In this document: positions 15,862 to 23,687 of the stretch, piece after piece
How the letters are laid out: the number at the start of each line of letters is the position of its first letter
Numbering within the stretch: the first letter of the stretch is position 1
Origin: Actinoplanes sp. L3-i22
GTDB taxonomy: Bacteria > Actinomycetota > Actinomycetes > Mycobacteriales > Micromonosporaceae
Reading direction: 5' to 3'
Assembly (NCBI RefSeq): GCF_019704555.1
Contig: NZ_AP024745.1
Coordinates: 11,521,501-11,585,500 of the forward strand
Length of the DNA stretch: 64,000 nt
Position numbers and translations under genes: made by a program
The notes under the pieces: generated by a model
Databases searched by the model: none
Told to the model about the DNA's origin: nothing
Seen by the model: the letters and a program-made list of their open reading frames with translations, nothing else

Positions 15862-16503
15862 TCAGAGCTGCTGGGACTCGCCGGCCGCCAGGTGGAGGTA
15901 AGGCGCGCCGGTCGGGGCCGGACCCTGGTCGCCCAGGAAGTTGGCCAGCATGGCCAGGCCGACCGGGTTCAGCGCGCCGTCGTGCACGCCGATGGCCCGG
16001 ACCGGCTTGACCTCGCGGACCCAGTCGATCAGGTCGGCGACCCGGGACCACGGGCCGTGGATCGGCAGCAGCAGCGTCCGCACCGGGACGTCCGGCACGG
16101 TCAGCGCGTCGCCCGGGTGGAAGAGCGCGCCGTCGATCAGGAAGCCGGTGTTCGGCACCCGGGGCATGTCCGGGTGCACCTCGGCGTGCCAGCGGCCGTA
16201 GGCGCGCACCTCGAACCCGTTCGCGGTGAACGTGTCGCCCTCGCCGACCACGTGCACCCGCGCCGGGTCGCCGTCAAACGCGGCGGCCACCGCGGCGTTG
16301 GTCCAGACCTCCAGCGCCGGGTTGGCGGCCAGCGCGGCGGCCAGTTTCGGCCCGCTGAAGTGGTCGAAGTGCTCGTGCGTGACCAGCACGGCGTCCGCCC
16401 CGGCGAACGCGTCCTCCGGGGTCAGGCCGCCCGGGTCGACGACCAGCCGGCGGCCGTCCCGCTCCAGCGTCACGCAGGCGTGCCCGAATTTGCGCAGTTC
16501 CAT
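15862..16503 (-). CDS. MBL-fold metallo-hydrolase (UlaG/RomA-like)
   Basis: 213 residues from an ATG at 16503 with GGGAGGAG upstream. Metallo-beta-lactamase fold signature HxHxDH is present as VTHEHFDHF, with later metal ligands in FHPGDAL and a C-terminal VHDGALNPVG. Similar small actinobacterial proteins start with the same MELRKFGHACV and are assigned to the UlaG-like branch, whose substrates are mostly unknown. Divergent from a MarR gene with a perfect operator in the 48-base gap, so it is likely the MarR target. Convergent with nagA with a 3-base gap. Confidence 0.85.
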   Translation of the reverse strand: MELRKFGHACVTLERDGRRLVVDPGGLTPEDAFAGADAVLVTHEHFDHFSGPKLAAALAANPALEVWTNAAVAAAFDGDPARVHVVGEGDTFTANGFEVRAYGRWHAEVHPDMPRVPNTGFLIDGALFHPGDALTVPDVPVRTLLLPIHGPWSRVADLIDWVREVKPVRAIGVHDGALNPVGLAMLANFLGDQGPAPTGAPYLHLAAGESQQL

Positions 16504-16524
16504 GTCAGCTCCTCCCACCACAGT

Positions 16525-16543
16525 TGTACAACACTGTTGTACA
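16525..16543. promoter_or_regulatory. MarR-type operator
   Basis: A perfect 9-bp inverted repeat, TGTACAACA and TGTTGTACA, around one central C. It sits in the 48-base gap between the divergent MBL hydrolase and MarR genes, eight bases before the MarR start. Position and symmetry fit an autoregulatory MarR operator controlling both genes. Confidence 0.8.
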
Positions 16544-16551
16544 TTAGCGGC

Positions 16552-16983
16552 ATGGCCCCGAGCAACGAACCGGATCTGCCCGACCTCGCCGAGCAACTGC
16601 GGCAGGCGATCGGCCGGCTGGTCCGGACCACCCGCGCGCAGGCCGACTCGCTGCCCCGTACGCACGCCGAGACGCTGGGGTATCTGAGCCGTGAGGGGCC
16701 GCGGACGATCGCCGAGCTGGCCGCCCTGCGCCGGGTCACGCACCAGAGCATGAGCCGGACGGTCGGCGAGCTGGCGGCGCTCGGGTTCGTCAGCCGCACG
16801 CCGAACCCGGCCGACGCGCGCGGCTTCGTGATCACGCTGGCGCCGGCCGGCGGGGTCGCGCTGGACACCGACCGGGCCGCGCGGCGCGAGTGGGTGGCGG
16901 CGGCGATCGCGAACCGGCTCACCCCCGAGGAGCAGCGCCTGCTGGCCGCGGTCCCGGCGCTGCTGGACCGGCTGGCCGACTGA
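16552..16983 (+). CDS. MarR-family transcriptional regulator
   Basis: 143 residues with a winged helix-turn-helix at about 40-105: TIAELAALRRVTHQSMSRTV as recognition region and the wing TPNPADARGFVITL with the Asp-Ala-Arg seen in MarR proteins. N- and C-terminal helices would form the dimer interface. It should repress itself and the divergent MBL hydrolase through the operator at 16525-16543 and respond to a small ligand that is not identifiable from sequence. ATG lies very close to the operator, so the transcript may be nearly leaderless. Confidence 0.9.
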   Translation: MAPSNEPDLPDLAEQLRQAIGRLVRTTRAQADSLPRTHAETLGYLSREGPRTIAELAALRRVTHQSMSRTVGELAALGFVSRTPNPADARGFVITLAPAGGVALDTDRAARREWVAAAIANRLTPEEQRLLAAVPALLDRLAD

Positions 16984-17037
16984 TCTCCCGGAAGCGCGGG
17001 GCGGGGCTGACGGCCGTACCCAAGCGGGGGTTAAGGG

Positions 17038-17727
17038 TTAAAAAGCCGGACCGGTCCAGGGACGTCGCGGCAGCGGGATGGCGTCCCAGCGGATGCGCTC
17101 GACGAGGCGGGCCAGGACCAGTCCGAGGAGCAGGCCGGCAACCGAGTCGGTGAGCCAGTGGAAGCCGGTGTAGACCGTGGTCACGAAGACGATCGCCACC
17201 GGGAGAACCCGGATCGCGAAGGATTCCCACCTGGTCAGGGTGCGCCGGAGCAGGGCGGCGGCCAGGATCGCGAAGACCGCGTACCAGACCAGCGAGTTGC
17301 CCATGTGGCCGGAGGGGAAGCTGCGGCTGTCGGAGCCGCTCGCGACCGGGTTGAACATCTCGGTCTTGAACGGCCCTTTGTAACGCGGCGCCGCCCGGTC
17401 GAAATAGAGCTTCATCGGGCCGATCGTCAGATATGTCACGACATAGGCGGCGAGGAACGGGAACAGCGCCCGCACCGACCGCGTCCGGTAGACGAGCAGC
17501 CCGGTCAGGATCAGGCCGACCGGGGTGAGCACCTGACCGCCCTGGCCCAGATAATTCAAGACCCGGGCGGTCCAGTACGGAATCCGCGGCTGATGCCCGA
17601 TCGCCCAGTCCGCCACCCGCTGATCGAGCGTCAGCAGGTGCCCCTGGATCAACGCCACGGTGAGCGCCCCGAACGCCGCGAGCAGCAGAACGTCGGGCCA
17701 CCAGGGCATCGTGCGGCGTTCGATCAT
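17038..17727 (-). CDS. PAP2-superfamily membrane protein with altered active-site arginines
   Basis: 229 residues with six predicted TM helices. The central motif FPSGHMGN keeps the PSGH of phosphatidic acid phosphatases and the third motif keeps the His and Asp of GFHWLTD. However, motif 1 reads KLYFDRAAPR, where the usual KxxxxxxRP arginine is Ala, and motif 3 reads TTVYTGFHWLTD, where the usual SR is TT. The fold is clear; activity or substrate may differ from classical lipid phosphatases. Located downstream of a secreted protease with a 9-base gap, probably co-transcribed. Confidence 0.82.
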   Translation of the reverse strand: MIERRTMPWWPDVLLLAAFGALTVALIQGHLLTLDQRVADWAIGHQPRIPYWTARVLNYLGQGGQVLTPVGLILTGLLVYRTRSVRALFPFLAAYVVTYLTIGPMKLYFDRAAPRYKGPFKTEMFNPVASGSDSRSFPSGHMGNSLVWYAVFAILAAALLRRTLTRWESFAIRVLPVAIVFVTTVYTGFHWLTDSVAGLLLGLVLARLVERIRWDAIPLPRRPWTGPAF

Positions 17728-17736
17728 CAGTAGAAG

Positions 17737-19104
17737 TTAAAGGTACTGGTGCAACTTGACCGCGAGCAGGTCACCCCGCACGCCGGAGTTCGGGCAGCCG
17801 CCGAAGTGGTGCAGCGCGATCACCTTGTTCGTCTTGCGGGACAGCACCGGCGAGCCGGACGAGCCGCCCGCGGTGTCACAGAGGTACGAGACGTCGGAGT
17901 GCGCCGCGTACCCGGTGTAGTCCGGGTTGTCGACCGCGCAGTTGCCGGCCTTGTCGCCCTTCGCCCCGGCGATCCGGGTCGGCTCCCCCGCCGGGTGCTG
18001 CGGCACGTACAGCTCGGTGCCCTTGACCGGCCGCGCGGTGTCCAGCGTGAGGTAGCCGAACTTTCCGATCGTGTCGAAGCCGTCGACGCTGAACAGCGTG
18101 TAGTCGAGCAGGTGATCGGTGGAGAGGACCTGGTTGCCCCAGACCTTGGTGGGCTTGAAGACGTCGTACCCACCGCACTGCGCGCACTGGTAGTTGAACC
18201 AGACCTCGGTGTCGTACGCCTCCTCCGAGGTGGTCAGGCAGTGGTTGTTGGTGAGCATCCGGTTCTTCGGGCCGACCCGCCAGCCGGTGCACAGCTCGGT
18301 CCCGTTGATCAGCAGCCGGGCGATCGCCTTCGACTTGACGTAGGCGACCGGGTCCGAGGACTGGTAACAGACCGCGTCGTTGGAGGTGTCCGGGCCGCAG
18401 ATGGACTCCTCGCGCCCGGTCCGGCCGGGGCGCACCGAGGCCTCCGACGGGACCCGGGCCTGCTCGGTACGGCTGAACCCGCGCGCCACATGATCGACGC
18501 TGACGCCCATCCCCTCCAGGGCGGTGCGCAGGCCGAGCGGGTCGATCGCCCGGTGCACCGCCACCACCGCGGTGTCCCCGGTGATCGACATCGCCCAGCG
18601 GCCGGTGGTGCCGGGGTCGTAGCGGTACGACTCGCTGCGGTCCGGGTTCGAGACGGTCAGGTAGTCGCCGGGGAGCATCGCCATCCGGCTGAAGTGCAGC
18701 TTGACGTACGAGGCGCCGGGGTAGCTGAAGGTCTGCGCCGGGGGGCCGGCGAGGTAGCCGAGCAGGGTGGTGACGTTGAGGAGCTCGCCGACCTGTTGCC
18801 GGCCGGGGGTGGCGGTCGCCGATTCGAGGACCCGCTCACCAGGCGTGGGCGATTTGTGCTCTTTTTTCGTGACACTGGCGCTTGGCGTGGAGCGCGTCGG
18901 GCGCGTCGATCGCTCCGCCGGCGATGACGACGAAGTGGCCGGCAAGGGACCCTCGGCCGCCACCGCGGTACGCGCCACCCCGGGCGCCTGATGCCAGGTA
19001 CTGACCGGATCATCGCCGCCGCGCGTCGCCGTTACCGCACCGGCCACTCCGGCCAGCACGAGCGCGGCGCAGGCCCCGACGACGATCGCTGTCTTGCGTC
19101 GCAT
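17737..19104 (-). CDS. Secreted trypsin-like serine protease (lysyl-endopeptidase-like)
   Basis: 455 residues from the ATG at 19104 with GGGAG upstream. Signal peptide/anchor at about 1-30, Ser/Thr/Pro-rich stretch (about 35-95), a beta-rich pro-region (about 100-200), then a chymotrypsin-fold domain with catalytic His in LTNNHCL, Asp in LDYTLFSVDG and Ser in DTAGGSSGSPV. Paired cysteines around the domain (SICGPD, CAQC, GNCAVD, YLCD) suggest an extracellular disulfide-rich enzyme like Achromobacter lysyl endopeptidase. Specificity cannot be assigned. The 48-base in-frame upstream extension lacks a binding site. Confidence 0.87.
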   Translation of the reverse strand: MRRKTAIVVGACAALVLAGVAGAVTATRGGDDPVSTWHQAPGVARTAVAAEGPLPATSSSSPAERSTRPTRSTPSASVTKKEHKSPTPGERVLESATATPGRQQVGELLNVTTLLGYLAGPPAQTFSYPGASYVKLHFSRMAMLPGDYLTVSNPDRSESYRYDPGTTGRWAMSITGDTAVVAVHRAIDPLGLRTALEGMGVSVDHVARGFSRTEQARVPSEASVRPGRTGREESICGPDTSNDAVCYQSSDPVAYVKSKAIARLLINGTELCTGWRVGPKNRMLTNNHCLTTSEEAYDTEVWFNYQCAQCGGYDVFKPTKVWGNQVLSTDHLLDYTLFSVDGFDTIGKFGYLTLDTARPVKGTELYVPQHPAGEPTRIAGAKGDKAGNCAVDNPDYTGYAAHSDVSYLCDTAGGSSGSPVLSRKTNKVIALHHFGGCPNSGVRGDLLAVKLHQYL

Positions 19105-19193
19105 GCCACTCCCGGTACGTCTAGGCGTTTTGGCACCTGTGTAACGAGCCACGTACGACCTCGACGCGGAGAGCGAACGGGCACACTTGGTCG

Positions 19194-20405
19194 GTGCGCA
19201 TCACCTCCGCCCTCATCGACCCCGCGCTGCTGGACCTGCCGTGGCACGTGCCGCTGGAGGAGTGGCCGGCCGATCACCTGGTCGCCCTCCCGCAGGGCAT
19301 CTCCCGGCACATCGTCCGGTTCGTGAAGCTGAACGGCGCCGTCTACGCGATGAAGGAGACCCGCGAACGGATCGCCGAGAAGGAGTACGACCTGCTCCGC
19401 GCCCTGGAACGGATCGACTTCCCGGCCGTGCAGGCGATCGCGATCGCCACCGACCGGCAGACCCTGGAGGGTGAGCCGCTGGAGACCGTGCTGGTCACCC
19501 GGCACCTCCAGTTCTCCCTGCCGTACCGTGCGCTCTTCTCCCGCGTGCTGCGCCCGGACACCATGAACCGGCTGCTCGACGCGCTGGCCGCGCTGCTCGT
19601 CCGGATGCACCTGACCGGGTTCTCCTGGGGCGACTGCTCGCTCTCCAACACGCTGTTCCGGCGGGACGCGGGCGCCTTCGCGGCGTACCTGGTCGACGCC
19701 GAGACCGGCAACCTCTATCCGAAGCTCTCCGAGGGGCAGCGCCTGGAGGACATCGAGATCCTCCGGCTCAACATCTTCGGCGAGAGCCTCGACCTGCAGG
19801 CCGCCGAGCTGCTGCACGAGTCGATCGACCCGGAGTCGGTGGTCGACGACATCGTGGCGCGGTACGAGCGGCTGTGGCACGAGGTGACGTACGAGCAGGA
19901 AGTGGCGAAGGACGCCCGGCACCACATCGAGGGCCGGATCCGACGGCTCAACGAGATGGGCTTCGACGTCGCCGAGGTGTCGATGTCCACGGTGGACGGC
20001 GGCTACCGGGTCCGCCCGAAGGTCGTCGACGCCGGGTACCACACCCGCCGGCTGATGCGCCTGACCGGCCTGGACGCCGAGGAGAACCAGGCCCGCCAGC
20101 TGCTCAACGACCTGGACGCGTACCGGGCGGAGAGCGCGCTGACCGACGAGCAGCAGGCCGCACACCGCTGGCTGACCGAGGTCTTCGAGCCGGTGGTCCG
20201 CGCCGTCCCGGCGAACCTGCGGAACAAGCTCGAGCCGCAGGAGATCTTCTCGCAGATCATCCAGCACAAGTGGCTGCTCTCCGAGCAGGCCGGGCGGGAC
20301 GTCGGGATGGGCCCGACGGTCCAGTCGTACCTGTCCGACGTGCTGGTCAACAAGCCGGACGAGCAGGCCGTGCTCGGCGTCGACGCGGAAGAGCTGGTCT
20401 CCTAA
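19194..20405 (+). CDS. DUF4032 protein with lipopolysaccharide-kinase-like fold
   Basis: 403 residues. The N-terminal 200 residues look like a degenerate protein-kinase/InaA fold: KLNGAVYAMKETRERIAEKEYDLLRAL resembles the VAxK and helix-C region and GFSWGDCSLSNTLF resembles the catalytic loop HGDxxxxN with His replaced, followed by LVDAETGNLYP in place of the DFG loop. The C-terminal part (about 235-400) matches DUF4032. Substrate unknown. GTG start; overlaps the convergent channel-like gene by four bases at the 3' end. Confidence 0.82.
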   Translation: MRITSALIDPALLDLPWHVPLEEWPADHLVALPQGISRHIVRFVKLNGAVYAMKETRERIAEKEYDLLRALERIDFPAVQAIAIATDRQTLEGEPLETVLVTRHLQFSLPYRALFSRVLRPDTMNRLLDALAALLVRMHLTGFSWGDCSLSNTLFRRDAGAFAAYLVDAETGNLYPKLSEGQRLEDIEILRLNIFGESLDLQAAELLHESIDPESVVDDIVARYERLWHEVTYEQEVAKDARHHIEGRIRRLNEMGFDVAEVSMSTVDGGYRVRPKVVDAGYHTRRLMRLTGLDAEENQARQLLNDLDAYRAESALTDEQQAAHRWLTEVFEPVVRAVPANLRNKLEPQEIFSQIIQHKWLLSEQAGRDVGMGPTVQSYLSDVLVNKPDEQAVLGVDAEELVS

Positions 20406-22105
20406 CCGGCCAACGCGCGCAGTGCTCGCTGGCGGGCGACGACCAGGACCCGGTCGCCCGCGGCGAGCACCCGGCGCGGGTCCGGCCGCCAGTCGATCCA
20501 CTCCTGGCCGGCCGCCGACATGCCGATCACCCGGGCCTGCCCCGGCTGGTCCACGCCGTCGAGCAGCGCACCGTCCAGATCGGACCCGGCGACCACGGTG
20601 ACCGTGCCGACCAGCAGCACGTGCCGGTCGACCGGGATGCTGGCGTGCACGTTGCGCTCCAGTAGGGCGGCGGCGAACGCCGGGGCGCAGAGCCGGGACA
20701 CGCTGCGGGACGTGCTGATGTCGAAGGCCGCGCCGATCCGCTGGGCGAAGTCGTCGTCGAACAGCCGCAGCACCACCCGCAGGTCGTCGCGGATGGCCCG
20801 GGCGTGCAGCGCGGCCTGCAGGTTCACCGGATCGTTCGTGGAGACCACGACCAGCGCGCGGCAGGTCGCGATCTGCGCCGCCTGCAGGGTCTCCTCCCGG
20901 GACGCGTCCCCGATGATCACCGGGATGCCGCGCCGCTGCGCGGACTTCACCCCGCGGGCCTCGGCGTGCCGGTCGATGGCCACCACCCGGACGCCGAGGT
21001 CGTGCAGCTGGCGCAGCACCTGGGTGCCGACGTTGCCGAGCCCGACCAGCACGATGTGGTCGCGCAGCTGCCCGGCCAGCCGGCCCTGGCTGAGCGCCAG
21101 CCGGGCGTTGACCATGCCGTCCACCACCGCCGCGGTGATCAACGGGAGCAGCGCCAGGCCGGCGATGGTCAGCACCAGCTGGGCGGCCTGGGCCACCGCG
21201 TTGCGCTTGTCCTCCACATCGGACGCACCGACCGCGGTCATCAGCGTGACGTAGATCGACTGCCACAGGTTGTGCCGGGTGTCGTCCCACGCGTTCAGCA
21301 CCGCGCCGGCCAGCACCGTGGTGACCAGGGTGATCAGCACGGCGACGCCGAGCTTGCGGTTCAGCGCGGCGCGCAGGGCCCGGCCGATCGCGGTGAACGG
21401 GCGGCGCCGGCGGCCGGAGCGGGCCAGCAGGCGGCGGGTCACGTCGCCCTCGGCCGAGGTGCCGACCGCCTCGGCCAGCACGAGATCGTCCGGCCCGGCG
21501 GTGGCCGGCTCGACCGGCAGGACGGTCACCTCGCCGTCGGCCTCGGTGGCCAGGGTGACCATCACCCGGCGGTCCGGCACGTCGGCGCGGTGGGCGACAT
21601 AGAGCGTCCGGTCGCCGTGCCGGAAGTGCGTCGGAGCGACCTCGCCGAGCGCCGCCGCGACGAACGCCGGCCCGGCCATCTGGGCGTCGGAGAGCACCAC
21701 GTTGTCGGTGAAGATCCGGCTCACGCTGCCGCTCAGCCCGGTGTTGAACATCCGGACCACCACCCGCAGCTTCTCCTCGACCTCGCGGGCGCAGAGCGCG
21801 GCGTGCAGGTTGACCATGTCGTCCGGCATCACCAGGGCGAGCGCGGCGGCCCCGGCCAGCCCGGCGTCGCGGAACGTCTGCTCGTCCAGCCGGTCGGCGT
21901 GCCGCAGCTCGACGCCGTGCGCCTCCAGGGCCCGGAGGTCGGGCACATCGGCGCGGATCTTGTGCGGAGTGATCACGGTCAGCCGTAGCCGATGGCGGGA
22001 ATTCGCCAATTCTTCGGCGAGTGTCCACACCAGGGCATCGGCGCCACAGACGACCAGGTGGGGACGGGTATCAGCTTCCGAAGGGATCAACGCACTCACG
22101 TTCAC
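20402..22105 (-). CDS. Two-RCK (TrkA-N) ion-channel-like membrane protein
   Basis: 567 residues: an N-terminal Rossmann/RCK domain (about 15-215; HLVVCGADALVWTLAEEL), a two-TM pore-like segment (about 250-335), then a second RCK domain (about 345-565; IVLVGLGNVGTQVLRQL, a full NAD-binding GxGxxG). Between the TM helices YVTLMTAVGASD sits where K+ channels carry TVGYGD, so the selectivity filter is non-canonical. Probably a cation channel or a nucleotide-gated membrane sensor. An RCK domain on each side of the pore is unusual compared with one- or two-domain C-terminal arrangements. Confidence 0.83.
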   Translation of the reverse strand: MNVSALIPSEADTRPHLVVCGADALVWTLAEELANSRHRLRLTVITPHKIRADVPDLRALEAHGVELRHADRLDEQTFRDAGLAGAAALALVMPDDMVNLHAALCAREVEEKLRVVVRMFNTGLSGSVSRIFTDNVVLSDAQMAGPAFVAAALGEVAPTHFRHGDRTLYVAHRADVPDRRVMVTLATEADGEVTVLPVEPATAGPDDLVLAEAVGTSAEGDVTRRLLARSGRRRRPFTAIGRALRAALNRKLGVAVLITLVTTVLAGAVLNAWDDTRHNLWQSIYVTLMTAVGASDVEDKRNAVAQAAQLVLTIAGLALLPLITAAVVDGMVNARLALSQGRLAGQLRDHIVLVGLGNVGTQVLRQLHDLGVRVVAIDRHAEARGVKSAQRRGIPVIIGDASREETLQAAQIATCRALVVVSTNDPVNLQAALHARAIRDDLRVVLRLFDDDFAQRIGAAFDISTSRSVSRLCAPAFAAALLERNVHASIPVDRHVLLVGTVTVVAGSDLDGALLDGVDQPGQARVIGMSAAGQEWIDWRPDPRRVLAAGDRVLVVARQRALRALAG

Positions 22106-22224
22106 GAATCGTAGTCAGCCGTTACCGCCTGGTGGGGCCGCCCGTTGCCCCATCCGACACCATTCGTCCGAGTTGGTGGGTATTTCCAGCAAACCCATCG
22201 TCCGAAGTGGTCTGGAGAAGATCA

Positions 22225-23091
22225 GTGCGTAAGTTGTGGTATGCCGGAGCCGGAGTGATCGCCGGTGGGCTCCTCTTCCTCGGGACCGCCCCCGCCCAGG
22301 CGGACGTCACGTCCCCGGACCCGGGCGCCTCCATCACGCCGTATGCCGATCCGGTCGGCGACGCGCTCGCCCGCACCAACGGCCTGCGCCTGGCCAGCCC
22401 GGTCGGCAGCGACCCGCTGGGCCGCGCGCCGCTGCTCACCCTCGGACAGGGTGACCAGCAGTTGTTCCAGGTCAAGCCGGGTCAGAACAGCGTCGGCCGG
22501 GTCCTCCCGGGGCATCACGAGGAGCGCCCCGAGGCCGGCGGTCAGCCCCCGGCCGCCGACGTGGTCGGCACCGAGTTCCCGAAGGCGGCCGGCGTCCCCT
22601 TCACCGACGCGAACACCGGGTCGGTACGCCTGCCGCTGGTCCGTAGCCTGCCGATCGTCGGCGGCATCCTGCCCGACGGCAGCCACACCCTGGAGAGCAC
22701 GTCCAGTCAGTACCCGCTGCTGGACGACCTGGACGGCACGCTCTCGGTGCGCGGCCTGCCGAAGCGGATGGCGGACTCGAACCGGGCCGGCCTGGCCGGG
22801 CTGCCGCTCGGCGGGACGCCGGTCGCCCCGGCCGACCTGCTGCCCGAGGCGACGGCGACCGGGCGGGCGACGCCGGCGCCGTACGCGAGCACCCCGGCCG
22901 TCCCCGGAACCACCGCGCCGTCGGTCGCGCCGTCGTCCGCGGCCCCGGTCGCGGTGATCCCGTCCGCCGAGGTCCCGTCGGCCGAGGCACCGTCCGCGGC
23001 GGCCCCGGCGTCGGTCATGCCGTCGGAGGCGCCGTACACCAAGAACACCGACGACCCGCGCCTGATGGAGGAGCCGGTCGCCGGCAACTGA
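22225..23091 (+). CDS. Secreted low-complexity protein of unknown function
   Basis: 288 residues from GTG 22225 with GGAGAAG upstream. Signal peptide with cleavage after APAQA (about residue 27). The mature N-terminal part (28-190) contains repeated LPLV/LPIVGG-type motifs; the C-terminal 100 residues are an Ala/Pro/Ser/Glu-rich tail with iterated PSAE-type repeats and no sorting signal or TM helix. I recognise no family domain. Similar secreted coiled proteins occur next to cell-envelope genes in actinomycetes. Function not assigned. Confidence 0.78.
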   Translation: MRKLWYAGAGVIAGGLLFLGTAPAQADVTSPDPGASITPYADPVGDALARTNGLRLASPVGSDPLGRAPLLTLGQGDQQLFQVKPGQNSVGRVLPGHHEERPEAGGQPPAADVVGTEFPKAAGVPFTDANTGSVRLPLVRSLPIVGGILPDGSHTLESTSSQYPLLDDLDGTLSVRGLPKRMADSNRAGLAGLPLGGTPVAPADLLPEATATGRATPAPYASTPAVPGTTAPSVAPSSAAPVAVIPSAEVPSAEAPSAAAPASVMPSEAPYTKNTDDPRLMEEPVAGN

Positions 23092-23099
23092 CCCGAAGC

Positions 23100-23135
23100 A
23101 TCGGGTGCCGTGGTCTCCGGACCGCGGCACCCGAT
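23100..23135. terminator. Bidirectional terminator hairpin
   Basis: A 14-bp stem, ATCGGGTGCCGTGG with CCGCGGCACCCGAT (one G-T pair), around an 8-base loop. It lies between the convergent secreted-protein and GNAT genes, nine bases after the first stop, and probably serves both. Confidence 0.75.
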
Positions 23136-23139
23136 CCGG

Positions 23140-23568
23140 CTATTCCGCCGGATCGATCAGGAGATCCCAGCTGAGCAGCGTGAACGTGGTCTCCTCGAGC
23201 GCGCCCGCGGATCGATAGGTGGCCAGCCCGGCGGCGTTGTCGTTCTCGGTCGCCACCCACATGCCGTAGCACCCGTTCTTCCGGGCGAGGTCGGCCAGCG
23301 CGGAGACCAGCGCCGTCCCGATCCCCTGCAACCGGGCGACCGGCGCGACGCCCAGCTCGTAGACCAGCATCTCGGTGCCCTTGTCCGGGTGGGTCGTCTC
23401 GACCCCGGAGATCATCCCGACCGGCCGGTTCTCGTCGTCGTAGGCGAACAGCAGGTGATGCGTCGCGTCGGCGAGGAACCGCCGGGTCGCCTCGGGGATC
23501 GGCGGCGCGTCGAACAGGTCGGCACCCCGCTGGATCTCCGCCGCGTCGGTCACGCGTTCGATGCGCAT
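23140..23568 (-). CDS. GNAT acetyltransferase, AAC(3)-I-like
   Basis: 142 residues, a single GNAT domain. Acetyl-CoA loop ARLQGIGTALVSALADLA follows strand ELGVAPV, and the C-terminal half carries DNAAGLATYRSAGA, a pattern shared with aminoglycoside 3-N-acetyltransferases of type I and related small-molecule acetyltransferases. Whether it modifies an antibiotic cannot be told from sequence; housekeeping relatives are common in actinomycetes. Start ATG 23568 overlaps no neighbour; divergent from the propeller protein gene 119 bases away. Confidence 0.85.
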   Translation of the reverse strand: MRIERVTDAAEIQRGADLFDAPPIPEATRRFLADATHHLLFAYDDENRPVGMISGVETTHPDKGTEMLVYELGVAPVARLQGIGTALVSALADLARKNGCYGMWVATENDNAAGLATYRSAGALEETTFTLLSWDLLIDPAE

Positions 23569-23687
23569 GGCGCCACCCTAACGATGGGTATGCGGTCCCC
23601 GCTGCGGGCCGGACGTGAGCGGTCGGGATCGACGCGCGTGCGCTCGGTAGCATGACGGGCCGAAAGCATGACCGTGGAGGCGACGAA

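Noticed and set aside
19032..22028. A 998-residue minus-strand ORF
   Set aside because: It overlaps the RCK protein in another frame and is antisense to the DUF4032 gene; composition is a shadow of codon bias.
23140..23568. An aminoglycoside-resistance gene
   Set aside because: Only the general GNAT pattern resembles AAC(3)-I; no mobile context or resistance neighbours support the claim.
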